42,193 nt of DNA, from assembly GCA_012965515.1 (NCBI GenBank), contig DTSE01000050.1, forward strand, positions 380-42,572. The letters are read 5' to 3'. Made by a program: the position numbers and the translations under genes. The stretch comes from Candidatus Melainabacteria bacterium. GTDB lineage: Bacteria; Cyanobacteriota; Vampirovibrionia; Obscuribacterales; Obscuribacteraceae. The stretch's first letter is position 1; every line of letters starts with the position of its first letter. Positions 1 to 8,213 of this stretch are shown here, piece after piece. The notes under the pieces were generated by a model. The model made no database searches. It worked only from the letters and a program-made list of their open reading frames with translations, and was not told where the DNA came from.

Positions 1-2
1 TC

Positions 3-1091
3 ACGGAGAAGCACGGGCTGGTGGCAATTGACGATATCGAAGGCTGCGTTTTTCGCGGCATCGACTCGTCCGGCATGGAGCTGGATCTGCCTGGCGTGCG
101 GGTTGGACCGGATGGAACTCTGAAATATAACGGCGTTGTTTTGACTGTCATAAACGGACGCATTGCCACTCAAGATCATCGTCTGGTTGGTGAGTTCGAT
201 GACGATGGTGAGGTCTATGTGCGTGACCGCGAGATCAAAGAGCCTCGTCGCAAGCTTGATGAGCACACGCAGCTCAACTCCTATTTTGAAGGAAACCGGT
301 CTGACGGCTCGGCTTGGACACATGAATTTGGCCGCCCGCTGTACAGGAAGAACCTTTCATACTCCGACAACGAAATCATTCGCTATTTCGACGACTTCGA
401 TAAGTTGAATACACCGCAAAAACAATATGTCATGGAGAGCATGCGCCTTTGGGCATCTTGCGGGCTCTTGCAGATTGTTCGAAAGAGTGAGGGCGTGGCG
501 CAGTTTGGCAATGTTCGTCATGGTGCCGCCGGTGTCACCGGCGTGCGGCACGGCAATGTCACTCTAGACAAAGAAGAGTTCGAGAAAGAAATCATGCTCT
601 ACAAGCGGTTTGGTCCGCTTGCCGTAATTGCCATTCGCTTGCAGCCTTATGTTGAGGTGCGGGTCAATCTTGTTGTTTCGCATGAATTTGGGCACCAACT
701 GGAATTCGTCCTGTCTCAAGCTTCGCAGACTCTGATAACCGAACTCTACGAGAAACACAAAGCGAAGAGCGGGCGCTACTATCCATTGCCTAATGGTTAC
801 GAAGGATATGCCGAAGTTCTCACTCCGCAGCAGGTTCACCAGCGAGTTTTTATCTCTGGTTATGCGCGCACCAGCATGCACGAATACTGGGCAGAGTGTG
901 TGGCTGCATTCTCGGTGAAAGACAGCCGTAAGATGCTCAAAGAGCTGGATCCAGGAGCTTATGCGATTCTTCGGGACGTAGTCACCAATCCCGCTAAAAT
1001 GATAAGACCGGTCTTCAGAGAGCAGATAATGGATCTGCAAACAAGCCTGAGAATCGGTGGTGAGTATACGGAAGATTTGATTGCTGACTGA
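3..1091 (+). CDS. HExxH zinc-metallopeptidase-like protein, 5'-partial
   Basis: The reading frame is open to the left window edge, so the N-terminus is probably missing; an internal GTG at 21 is the first start codon inside the window and would give 356 residues. Numbering from 21, the first ~70 residues are Gly/Asp-rich and look like the tail of a beta repeat. A zinc-binding HEFGH lies at residues 221-225. A second motif, HEYWAECVAAF, places a glutamate at residue 292, about 67 residues downstream. That E-containing AExxAAF pattern resembles the third-ligand helix of gluzincins such as the anthrax-lethal-factor-type fold; this link is inference from the motif only. No signal peptide or membrane segment is visible in the part present. 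The stop lies 16 bp before the next start, so the two genes are probably cotranscribed. The substrate is unknown. Confidence 0.7.
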   Translation, partial: TEKHGLVAIDDIEGCVFRGIDSSGMELDLPGVRVGPDGTLKYNGVVLTVINGRIATQDHRLVGEFDDDGEVYVRDREIKEPRRKLDEHTQLNSYFEGNRSDGSAWTHEFGRPLYRKNLSYSDNEIIRYFDDFDKLNTPQKQYVMESMRLWASCGLLQIVRKSEGVAQFGNVRHGAAGVTGVRHGNVTLDKEEFEKEIMLYKRFGPLAVIAIRLQPYVEVRVNLVVSHEFGHQLEFVLSQASQTLITELYEKHKAKSGRYYPLPNGYEGYAEVLTPQQVHQRVFISGYARTSMHEYWAECVAAFSVKDSRKMLKELDPGAYAILRDVVTNPAKMIRPVFREQIMDLQTSLRIGGEYTEDLIAD

Positions 1092-1107
1092 CGATAAAGG
1101 CAGTTCA

Positions 1108-3444
1108 ATGCGAAGCATAAGTAGAGCCCGACGAGTCAGCCAAAACCGTACCATTGCGTTGTTTTGCGCAGTCAGTGTCGGCGTCGGATTTTTCGCACCG
1201 CAAGCCTTCGCTGCGCCAAAGCAGTTGGAGCCAGTTCTCAAAGCGATCGATCCGTCCGAAGCGAAAATGGACACTCCGCCACCATCGCCTCAGGTGCAAA
1301 ATCCAAATCCACTGGGGCGTATCAATGGGCAACCTGTTAGCCGGAGCGGTAATCAGCTCAATCGCGGTGATGTTAATCCGCAAGGTGGTGAACAATCGGA
1401 CGGACAAAATTACAAATACACGCCGTACGAATCACCTGATTATTCAAATTCGCCACCACAATTTCCCTCCGACTCCCAGATTCCCGAATTCGGAAAACCG
1501 CTTCCCGAGTCAACCAAGGGCTCTGCCGGAAGTGCTACTGGCGATGCTTGGACAACCAATCGCGCTGTGCCCGCGCAATCTTCTTCGCCTGTCGCAGCCT
1601 CGCCTGAAGAGAATCGCATCACCAAACTCGAGCAGCAAGCATTTGGATCTACTTATCCCGAGCACGAAGTAGACGATCGACTCGACCACCTGGAGAAAGA
1701 GATTTTCGGCTCCCCGACTCAAGCACCGCCACAAGACAGGCTGGCGAGACTTGAGCAAAAACTGAGCATGAAGAGCGCGTTTGGACAGACGCCGTCTGCT
1801 AATTCTTTGGCGCAAGGGGCGATTCCAATGAAGGCGGCGAACAATATGTATCCGCCGAAAAACTCTCCTCCAGCGGGTAATTCGTTAGCACAGGGCTTTC
1901 CGCAGTTGAAAGCGGAGACGCCGCAAATGGCTGCTGTCCCACCCTCTCCACAAAACTACGGAGCGCAAAACCAACCAAGCAGCGGGCAGAATTTTGCAGG
2001 TCCATCCGGCAATCAACAAATTGCCTATGTTCCTCCTCCGCAATCTACACCTCCGCAATCGGCTTTTGGGGCGCCTTCCGCTGGCTTTCAGCAACCAGGT
2101 CCGGCTGGCTCGTTCAATCAAGCGCCAGCACAGCAGCCCTGGCGTGCTGGTGGGACGCCTGCTTCCGGACTGCCTCAACAACCGCAGGCTTCACCGAATT
2201 GGCAGATGCCGCAGCAGCCTCAAGCTTCACCAAATTGGCAGCAGCCGCAGCAACCAGCGCAATACCAGCAGCAGTATCAACAACCGCAGTATCCTGCTCC
2301 TCAATTTCAGCAACCTCAGTATCCCCAACAGCAATATCAGCAGTCATATCAACAGCCTTCGCCGCAGTATCCGCAGCCACAATTCCAGCAGCCGCCTCAG
2401 TATCAGCAGCCATATCCTCAACAACAGCAGTATCAACAACCGCCGCAGCAATACCAACAGCCGTCACAGCAATACCAACAACCACCGCCGCAATACCAAC
2501 AACCACCGCAGCAATATCAACAACCACCTCAGCAATTCCAGCAGCCGCCACAGCAATTCCAGCAACCACCGCAGAATTCTCAGTATGGTTATCCGGCTCC
2601 TCAATATGTTCAGCCTCAGTACCAGCAACCTCAGTACCAACAGCCTTTGCAGCCCGCTCAGTATCCGCCACCCACTCAGCAGTATCCGGCATACGGACAG
2701 CCAATTTATACTTCGACTTTGCCGCAAGGGTCCGCTACTGGCGCACCGCCGGCGGTGAAAGCTACACCGCCGGCACCCAAAGCTCCGCAGGCAATGGCGC
2801 CTGTCGGCAATAATCCTAACATCGCGCAAAGCGACTATTTCGTCGTGGTCAAAGGAATGCCTTACGACGAGAAAGCCGGGGACTATCTGTCTGCGATTTG
2901 GAGACCCCCAGGTATAGCGAGTGCAAGATTCAGCCGTTTTCCGTTGAAAGTTCGCTTGCCTCAGTCATCGCCTGAGTCGTGGCGCAAGTATCTCGATGAA
3001 ACGATCAAAAAGTGGGGCAGTTATATCCCGCTTAAAGTAGCAACCCAGAACGAACCCGCTGATATCGAGCTGACTTGGGAAAATCATTTTGCCGATAACC
3101 GACTTCTCGGCATTACACGTCTGCAAATTTTGCAGGGGCACATGCAGGTTCGCATCTATCTTTTACGACCGACCTTCTACCCGCCTGATGTTCCCGAGCG
3201 CATTCTGAAAAACGTCGCCATGCACGAGATTGGGCATTCTGTTGGTCTCTTTGGACATAGCGACAACAGCCAAGACGTTATGTACGCAGGCGAACTGTTC
3301 TCCGGGAAAGGGAAAGCAGCGCTTGCCAAGCCGGGCAACATTACCCAGCGAGACCTCAATACCTTGAAGAAGATCTACGAATGCCCTCCGATGGGCGCCA
3401 ATGTGAGTACTTCAAAGCCGATGGAGTGGACTTCACGGCTCTGA
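1108..3444 (+). CDS. Secreted Pro/Gln-rich matrixin-like metalloprotease
   Basis: A 778-residue exported protein. I chose ATG 1108 because AAAGG lies 7 nt upstream and the reading begins with a clean signal peptide (basic N-terminus, hydrophobic core, cleavage near residue 35 after AFA). Residues ~168-221 contain Leu-Glu-Lys units ending in FG (LEQQAFG, LEKEIFG), a repeat style I associate with Cyanobacteria and Melainabacteria. Residues ~350-530 are low-complexity Gln/Pro/Tyr, including a run of seven-residue repeats. The C-terminal ~170 residues form a metzincin-like domain: HEIGH at 706-710, then SVGLFGHS and a downstream DVMY Met-turn. The third His sits one residue later than in classical HExxHxxGxxH, a variant I believe occurs in cyanobacterial-type peptidases. 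It is likely an extracellular or envelope-bound protease with a disordered stalk. It follows another HExxH protein directly. Confidence 0.85.
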   Translation: MRSISRARRVSQNRTIALFCAVSVGVGFFAPQAFAAPKQLEPVLKAIDPSEAKMDTPPPSPQVQNPNPLGRINGQPVSRSGNQLNRGDVNPQGGEQSDGQNYKYTPYESPDYSNSPPQFPSDSQIPEFGKPLPESTKGSAGSATGDAWTTNRAVPAQSSSPVAASPEENRITKLEQQAFGSTYPEHEVDDRLDHLEKEIFGSPTQAPPQDRLARLEQKLSMKSAFGQTPSANSLAQGAIPMKAANNMYPPKNSPPAGNSLAQGFPQLKAETPQMAAVPPSPQNYGAQNQPSSGQNFAGPSGNQQIAYVPPPQSTPPQSAFGAPSAGFQQPGPAGSFNQAPAQQPWRAGGTPASGLPQQPQASPNWQMPQQPQASPNWQQPQQPAQYQQQYQQPQYPAPQFQQPQYPQQQYQQSYQQPSPQYPQPQFQQPPQYQQPYPQQQQYQQPPQQYQQPSQQYQQPPPQYQQPPQQYQQPPQQFQQPPQQFQQPPQNSQYGYPAPQYVQPQYQQPQYQQPLQPAQYPPPTQQYPAYGQPIYTSTLPQGSATGAPPAVKATPPAPKAPQAMAPVGNNPNIAQSDYFVVVKGMPYDEKAGDYLSAIWRPPGIASARFSRFPLKVRLPQSSPESWRKYLDETIKKWGSYIPLKVATQNEPADIELTWENHFADNRLLGITRLQILQGHMQVRIYLLRPTFYPPDVPERILKNVAMHEIGHSVGLFGHSDNSQDVMYAGELFSGKGKAALAKPGNITQRDLNTLKKIYECPPMGANVSTSKPMEWTSRL
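2428..2575 (+). repeat. Tandem 21-bp repeats encoding QQYQQPP units
   Basis: Inside the metalloprotease gene, about seven consecutive 21-bp units encode variants of the heptapeptide PPQQYQQ (Y alternates with F; one unit has S for P). Codons CAG/CAA and CCG/CCA/CCT vary between copies, so selection seems to act on the peptide rather than on the DNA. The wider Q/P/Y-rich tract runs from about 2160 to 2700. Boundaries are approximate. Confidence 0.8.
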
Positions 3445-3510
3445 GTCCAAATCGGACGCCCGGGGCTCTTTGCAAGGATGGGAAGGGTGCCCTGGCGCGC
3501 TTTTGGCTGT

Positions 3511-3575
3511 TTGTTAGATTTTCTAGACAAAGTCTAACTGATGCCTTGTTAGACTCTTTCGAGAAAATCTAACAA
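3511..3575. repeat. Nested palindrome, 28-bp arms
   Basis: Arms 3511-3538 and 3548-3575 are reverse complements at 25 of 28 positions around a 9-nt loop. Each arm is itself a smaller palindrome of GTTAGA, 14 nt, TCTAAC, so GTTAGA/TCTAAC occurs four times (3513, 3533, 3548, 3568). It lies between the protease stop (3444) and the mqnD start (3704). It could be a strong transcript 3'-end hairpin, a paired operator or a small mobile-element remnant. There is no T-run after it, so a classic terminator is not supported. Confidence 0.8.
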
Positions 3576-3703
3576 GCAATATGAATCGCAAAAAAGACCC
3601 GTGGGCCGGCACTATGGCGCGATCCGCGCGATTTATGATCCCTGGCTCAGGATCGCAAAGCCCGTCAGATGGACAATTTGAGTGCTTACAAAGGAGCTCC
3701 GCC

Positions 3704-4567
3704 ATGTCTTTTGAGAACAAAGAGATAACGATTGCGCATAGTCCTGATTCTGACGATGCCTTCATGTTCTACGCCCTTGCCAAGGACAAAATTGACACCA
3801 AAGGGCTGAAAGTGAATCAGGTCTTGAAAGACATCCAGTCGCTCAACCAGGACGCCATCAACGGCAAGTACGAAGTATCGGCAATTTCATTCGCCGCCTA
3901 TCCTCTCGTCTGCGACAAGTATGCCCTGATGCCTTGCGGAGCCAGCATGGGCTTCAAGTACGGTCCGATGGTCATTGCCAAGCCAGGCGTGAAGAAAGAA
4001 GACCTCAAGAGTTTGACCGTAGCAATTCCTGGAAAGCTCACCACCGCTTTCTTGACTATGAACATGTGGATGCCGGGACTGAAGACCGTCGAAGTACACT
4101 TCGATCAAATTCCGGAAGCCGTTAGAGACGGAAAGGTTGATGCCGGCTTGATTATTCACGAAGGCCAATTGACCTACCAAACTATGGGGCTCGAAAAAAT
4201 CGTTGACCTGGGCGAATGGTGGTTTGAAGAAACAGGTTTGCCACTGCCCCTCGGCGGCAACGTAGTCCGCAAAGATTTGGGCGCCGATTTGATTGACCAT
4301 GCAACGAAATTATTGAAGGCTTCCATCGAGTTCTCGCTGGCAAACAGGAAAGACGCTCTTGAGTATGCGCTTGAGTTTGCTCGCGACATGCCACCGGAAT
4401 TGGCAGACAAGTTCGTCGGCATGTATGTCAACGAAATGACTGTTGATTATGGTGATGAAGGCCGTGCCGCGATTTCCAGACTCTTTGCAGAAGCTCACAA
4501 ACGCGGCGTAATCAAAGAGCAAGTCAAAGTTGAGTTCGTCGGAGCACTCAGCGGCGCTGCACTTTAG
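3704..4567 (+). CDS. mqnD: MqnD-like 1,4-dihydroxy-6-naphthoate synthase
   Basis: A 287-residue protein of the MqnA/MqnD periplasmic-binding-protein fold. MqnD converts cyclic de-hypoxanthine futalosine to 1,4-dihydroxy-6-naphthoate in the futalosine route to menaquinone, in the cytoplasm. Supporting motifs are the N-terminal HSPDSDDAFMFYAL, matching the family's SPxPxDxFxFYAL, and IIHEGQLTYQTMGL with His152 in the position of the conserved MqnD histidine. These are followed by VDLGEWW and the PLPLGG loop. Start ATG 3704 has AAAGGAG upstream; an in-frame ATG at 3581 would add 41 residues that look non-conserved and lacks an SD. MqnA is the main alternative, but the HEG-TY and PLPLGG motifs favour MqnD. 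No other mqn gene is in the window. A shared hairpin terminator follows. Confidence 0.82.
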   Translation: MSFENKEITIAHSPDSDDAFMFYALAKDKIDTKGLKVNQVLKDIQSLNQDAINGKYEVSAISFAAYPLVCDKYALMPCGASMGFKYGPMVIAKPGVKKEDLKSLTVAIPGKLTTAFLTMNMWMPGLKTVEVHFDQIPEAVRDGKVDAGLIIHEGQLTYQTMGLEKIVDLGEWWFEETGLPLPLGGNVVRKDLGADLIDHATKLLKASIEFSLANRKDALEYALEFARDMPPELADKFVGMYVNEMTVDYGDEGRAAISRLFAEAHKRGVIKEQVKVEFVGALSGAAL

Positions 4568-4592
4568 ATTCACTCAGTAAATTTGAACTTGT

Positions 4593-4633
4593 AGAGTTGC
4601 ATTCATGTTCATCTGAATGCAACTCTTCTTTTG
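4593..4633. terminator. Hairpin terminator between convergent genes
   Basis: A perfect 13-bp stem (4593-4605 with 4614-4626) with an 8-nt loop is followed by TCTTTT on the plus strand, 25 bp after the mqnD stop. The membrane protein ending at 4638 on the minus strand converges on the same hairpin, but the minus side lacks a comparable U-tract. It therefore most clearly terminates mqnD. Confidence 0.75.
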
Positions 4634-4637
4634 CAGT

Positions 4638-7046
4638 CTAGGCTTGTGTTCCAGCCTCTGCTGCGGCATTTGCCGTTGTCGCTGCTGCCGGTTTCGCAAC
4701 CAGTGCTGCACACAAAATTGCCAGTAAATAGCAGGCTGAGCCCAAGAGCATCGTGATGCAAATGCCGAACTCGATTGAAAGAACGGCTGCCAGAACCGAA
4801 CCGCAAACGGTCGCCCCACCATTGACCGCCCAGAACCACGAGCGAGCCTCGAACTGATTTTCTCCAAAGAAGCCCAGTCCAAGAGGGAATGCCCAACCCA
4901 TAAAAAAGCCGGGCAGCGCCACCATCACCGCTGAAAGTGCCGCGCGCGGGAAAAGCTCCAGCAGTGCTAATTCCATTCCGGTCATGTAGAGAATGACGGC
5001 GAGAACAGCGCCGAGCAAAGCAGAAACAAGCAATGATATTCGCATCAATTGTATGCGCGGTACACCTTTATCTAGATAGTGTTGTGCTGCATAACTTCCA
5101 CTTCCTGATGCAACGAGCAGGACAAAAAGTACCAATGAAAGACTTAGAGTTGGATTTCCCAGAATCATGGAAAGCCGCTCAATGAGCCCGACTTCGATTA
5201 AGATAAATCCAAATCCGATAGCAAGAAAATATCCGGCAGACTGGAAGAATCCACCATCAGGTTTGGCCGATCTTCCAAACTTTATCCACGCGGGCGCTAC
5301 GATTGTGAATGCCACCAGGATGATCGTCAGTAAAAGAGTAAACAGCACCAGCGCCAATCCTCCAGCTCCGCCCTCTGACTTTTTGCTCTGCGTGGTGAGT
5401 TCTGTAGCAGGACTAAAGAAGAAGGGGCGGTCTTCGCTGGGAAGATCGGTTGGCGTGTCATTAGGGTCAGTGAGCGCCTTGTAAAACGGCTCAAGCTTCA
5501 CCAGGTCAGGTAAAAGGAGTGCCTTGTAACCTAGTTCTTTGCACAAAGACTGGATCAGTTCGATATCCGCTTTGGAAAACTCTTCTTTGGAAACCAGCAT
5601 GTTTCCTACGCTTATGTCACCCAACCGGTAGGGTGCACAAATCAGCATCACATGTTTTTCAATATTGCTCAGTCCGAGTTTCGCAAATGCATCTTTGGTC
5701 AAATAGAGCAAACGTGTGAGTTGTTGCGGTTCTTGCTCGTTGCCCCAGCGCAGTAATGACAGTACGCCCTTCGGCTCGAGGTGCTTCAAGTAGTGGAGAA
5801 CAGCTTCCTTCGTATAGAGAGAATTTTCGGTCAGCACGAATGCACCAGAAGTCGATGCCGCATATGTATCCACAAGGGAGCACTGGATAATGCCGTATTG
5901 GTTGCCTGAGCGCGACAGCCAATTGCGCGCTTCGTCGTTGACGATGTTGACGCCCGGCTGCTCTGCGAGATGACCGTTGAAGTCTGCGTACTCTTTCTTA
6001 AGCAATCCGACAAGAACAGGATTTACCTCCAATCCGTCGATCTTTTTTTGATCGAACAATCGTCCCGTCAGAATGTCGCGCCCACCACCCACTCCAATGA
6101 CGAAAAGGCTATTGCCTGGGCGCAAGCGATTGGCGACTGCTGTAATGTCTTGCTTGATTGGCAGCAATTCTTCCGGTGTGGCTTTGCCAGTCATGACTGT
6201 AAACGCACCGGAGTCGATATATAGTCCCTTCTGTGGAATCGGCTTAGTAGCTTCTTTTGCCGCCGGAACAGACGCCCAAGTCAACGCCGGTCCGACAAAT
6301 TTAGCGACAATGATTCTGCTGATGGGGCTCCACTTAACGGCTTCAATCGTGTTTGGATCGATTCCGGGTATTTGTTTTGAGCTTATGTCTTGTGTGGGTG
6401 AAAACGCCCAGGCTATACAAACGATGCTGCCCAGCAAGGCTTGTACCATTCCTTTTTTTCTGTCTGCGCCGGTTGTTGTAAACGCGAACATGAGACAGGC
6501 GGCAGCCGCAATCACTCCCGAAACGATGAGAGTGCTGGGTCCGGAAACGACAGACAACAAGAAAACCAGCAGCGGACAAGCGATTGCTGCACCCAACAAA
6601 TCGGCACAATAGAGTTTCCCGACTTGCTCATACGATGTAAGACATTTGCAAATCACGATTCCAGCGAAGAAAAACGGAATTGCAGAGAGCAAGAAGTTGA
6701 CGAAAATCCATGCAAACGCTCCCATGCCGACCAGAGGTTTGAAGGCAAGGATTTGCAGTCCTGCGGCTGTTGGAATTGCAGCGGCAAAGAGTCCAGCTGA
6801 CAGTGAGAGAAGCGGCTCTGTTTTGTCGTCGTTCTTGCTGGCGAATGCCATCGTGTAAAGAGCGCCAAGCGTCAAACCAAACATCGCAATCGACACGATC
6901 ATGAAGGCAAAGTGGTAACCGGTGCTGGCGCTGTACAAGCGCGTCATCACGAGTTCCAAGAGCATCATGGACATGCTGCAAAGTCCGAGCCCCGCAGCCA
7001 GTGCCGGGCTGGGTTTTCGAAGAGGGGTTGATTCTTGATTCGACAA
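4638..7046 (-). CDS. Polytopic spermidine-synthase-like membrane protein
   Basis: An 802-residue fusion of membrane and methyltransferase-like parts. Residues ~12-210 carry several hydrophobic segments. A cytosolic Rossmann domain follows, with VIGVGGGRDIL (GVGGGRD ~318-324) and an acidic ending in GLEVNP, as in spermidine/spermine synthases. Residues ~570-800 return to multiple membrane helices. Such proteins are usually annotated as spermidine synthase-like or fused MFS/spermidine synthase; the substrate is unknown and polyamine synthesis is not implied. I chose the TTG start at 7046: GGAG (7053-7056) sits 6 nt upstream and the protein then begins MSNQESTPLRK. An upstream start at 7166 would add 40 residues without membrane or domain character. 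It converges with mqnD. Confidence 0.8.
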   Translation of the reverse strand: MSNQESTPLRKPSPALAAGLGLCSMSMMLLELVMTRLYSASTGYHFAFMIVSIAMFGLTLGALYTMAFASKNDDKTEPLLSLSAGLFAAAIPTAAGLQILAFKPLVGMGAFAWIFVNFLLSAIPFFFAGIVICKCLTSYEQVGKLYCADLLGAAIACPLLVFLLSVVSGPSTLIVSGVIAAAACLMFAFTTTGADRKKGMVQALLGSIVCIAWAFSPTQDISSKQIPGIDPNTIEAVKWSPISRIIVAKFVGPALTWASVPAAKEATKPIPQKGLYIDSGAFTVMTGKATPEELLPIKQDITAVANRLRPGNSLFVIGVGGGRDILTGRLFDQKKIDGLEVNPVLVGLLKKEYADFNGHLAEQPGVNIVNDEARNWLSRSGNQYGIIQCSLVDTYAASTSGAFVLTENSLYTKEAVLHYLKHLEPKGVLSLLRWGNEQEPQQLTRLLYLTKDAFAKLGLSNIEKHVMLICAPYRLGDISVGNMLVSKEEFSKADIELIQSLCKELGYKALLLPDLVKLEPFYKALTDPNDTPTDLPSEDRPFFFSPATELTTQSKKSEGGAGGLALVLFTLLLTIILVAFTIVAPAWIKFGRSAKPDGGFFQSAGYFLAIGFGFILIEVGLIERLSMILGNPTLSLSLVLFVLLVASGSGSYAAQHYLDKGVPRIQLMRISLLVSALLGAVLAVILYMTGMELALLELFPRAALSAVMVALPGFFMGWAFPLGLGFFGENQFEARSWFWAVNGGATVCGSVLAAVLSIEFGICITMLLGSACYLLAILCAALVAKPAAATTANAAAEAGTQA

Positions 7047-7234
7047 AATGAACTCCAAACGCCCGGATATCCAGGGACAAAATTTGCCCCAATTTCTAGT
7101 AAGTGTTGCCCCAAAGAAATTACAAATAGAGGCTTGAATAGCTTTCCACGATCTACAAGAGTTCAAGCAAATGAATATCAGACACCGAGCGAAACGCGGA
7201 CCGGCGCCGAAATTCGGCTCTCCACTCCGACGAA

Positions 7235-8161
7235 TTAGCCCATCTTGTCTCTACGCGCTTGCTCGTAGGCAATGATCAGGTAGACGAAACTAGGAAAGTT
7301 GGAAACCTCGACCAATTTCCAATGTTCGTCTTGCTTTTCCATTCTCAATTCCAAAAGCATGTTGGTGTCATAGCGTTTGTTGAAAAGTGTCACGCCAATC
7401 GTGGCGTCGTTTTTGCGCACTCGAATGAATGCGATTTTCTTGAAAGCCTGCTTGCTAAATCCAAGCCTGCCGGTGACGTTTTTCATTGAAAGATCGGCCA
7501 GCCCAAAACCCCCGCCCTTTTGCCGATGCTCTCTCTCTTTGTCTTCCTGCGTTGTATCTGTCGTGTCGCCTGCGTCAATTGAATTCGCCGTTTCCAGTGC
7601 GTGTGACGGTCTATTGTTTGTGTTTTCTGTATCTGCAACTTTTGCTGGTTCTGCAGGAGTAGAGGCTGTCTTGTTTATGGTCACTGCGTTTTGAGGAACT
7701 GAAGTGGCGGGCACTTCAGTGATGATGAGTTTCCCTTCCTTTGTCTTCGTAACTTTGAGAACCCGCCCGATTGCCGGTGCCGTTGCAATTTCGGAGCGTT
7801 TTCTTGGATGCGCGATCCGACCGGCCGCTTGATTGACAGCCAGTTGATTGCTTTCAACGAAGTGCGAGACCTCGTTCTTAATTACATCCATGAGAGTCGG
7901 CTTGACCAGGCTAATTAAGCTGGAACCGAGCATCTCGCCCAGCACCCCTTTGCTCAAGCGAGAACGCACCTGGGGGGTGAGAAAACCATCGATCATGTGC
8001 GATGAAACGCGCTCCACATCGACGTATTGCTCGAATGTTTTCAGGTCGTGATGAACGACTGCCTCTTTAATTTCGAGAATCGCATAGAAGGGCGTGGTCG
8101 TCCAGTACCAGTAGCCGAAATTTATGGCTACCAACAAGAAAACGATGGCGATCTTCCACAT
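7235..8161 (-). CDS. DUF2939-type membrane-anchored protein
   Basis: A 308-residue protein starting MWKIAIVFLLVAINFGYWYW, a single N-terminal membrane anchor with almost no cytoplasmic part. The next ~90 residues (FYAILEIKEAVVHHDLKTFEQYVD and on) match the pattern of DUF2939 proteins, where an Ala/Ile-x-Glu-x-Lys helix is followed by the L-x-x-F-x-x-Y-V-D region. Residues ~155-225 are a Thr/Glu/Ala-rich linker, and the C-terminal ~80 residues form a compact beta-rich-looking region. ATG 8161 was preferred to an upstream start at 8194 because the longer form puts a polar stretch before the anchor. The SD is weak. Function is unknown; it probably faces the periplasm. It lies 188 bp upstream of the membrane protein at 4638-7046. 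Confidence 0.65.
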   Translation of the reverse strand: MWKIAIVFLLVAINFGYWYWTTTPFYAILEIKEAVVHHDLKTFEQYVDVERVSSHMIDGFLTPQVRSRLSKGVLGEMLGSSLISLVKPTLMDVIKNEVSHFVESNQLAVNQAAGRIAHPRKRSEIATAPAIGRVLKVTKTKEGKLIITEVPATSVPQNAVTINKTASTPAEPAKVADTENTNNRPSHALETANSIDAGDTTDTTQEDKEREHRQKGGGFGLADLSMKNVTGRLGFSKQAFKKIAFIRVRKNDATIGVTLFNKRYDTNMLLELRMEKQDEHWKLVEVSNFPSFVYLIIAYEQARRDKMG

Positions 8162-8213
8162 TATTGAGAAACGACATGCGTCGGCTACGGTCACCGGCTA
8201 ACCGGCTAACATA

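Noticed and set aside
564-1274. 236-codon minus-strand ORF opposite the first protease-like gene
   Set aside because: It lies antisense to a gene with a clear HExxH motif, spans the junction of two plus-strand genes and shows no domain features.
2428-2575. Regular 21-bp repeats considered as a CRISPR-like array
   Set aside because: The units are contiguous with no unique spacers, and encode a heptapeptide repeat inside a gene.
2114-2813. Long Ala/Val-rich or Ser/Asn-rich ORFs in other frames and on the minus strand
   Set aside because: They are by-products of the CAG/CAA/CCN low-complexity repeats of the real plus-strand gene; compositions such as runs of AV or SN are typical of shifted repeats.
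3581-3703. Upstream in-frame ATG that would extend MqnD by 41 residues
   Set aside because: No SD, abuts the palindrome and adds non-conserved sequence; ATG 3704 has AAAGGAG and starts just before the conserved N-terminal motif.
3704-4567. MqnA (chorismate dehydratase) as the identity of the mqnD call
   Set aside because: The order of HSPDSDDAFMFYAL, IIHEG-TY and PLPLGG fits MqnD better; a phylogenetic placement would settle it.
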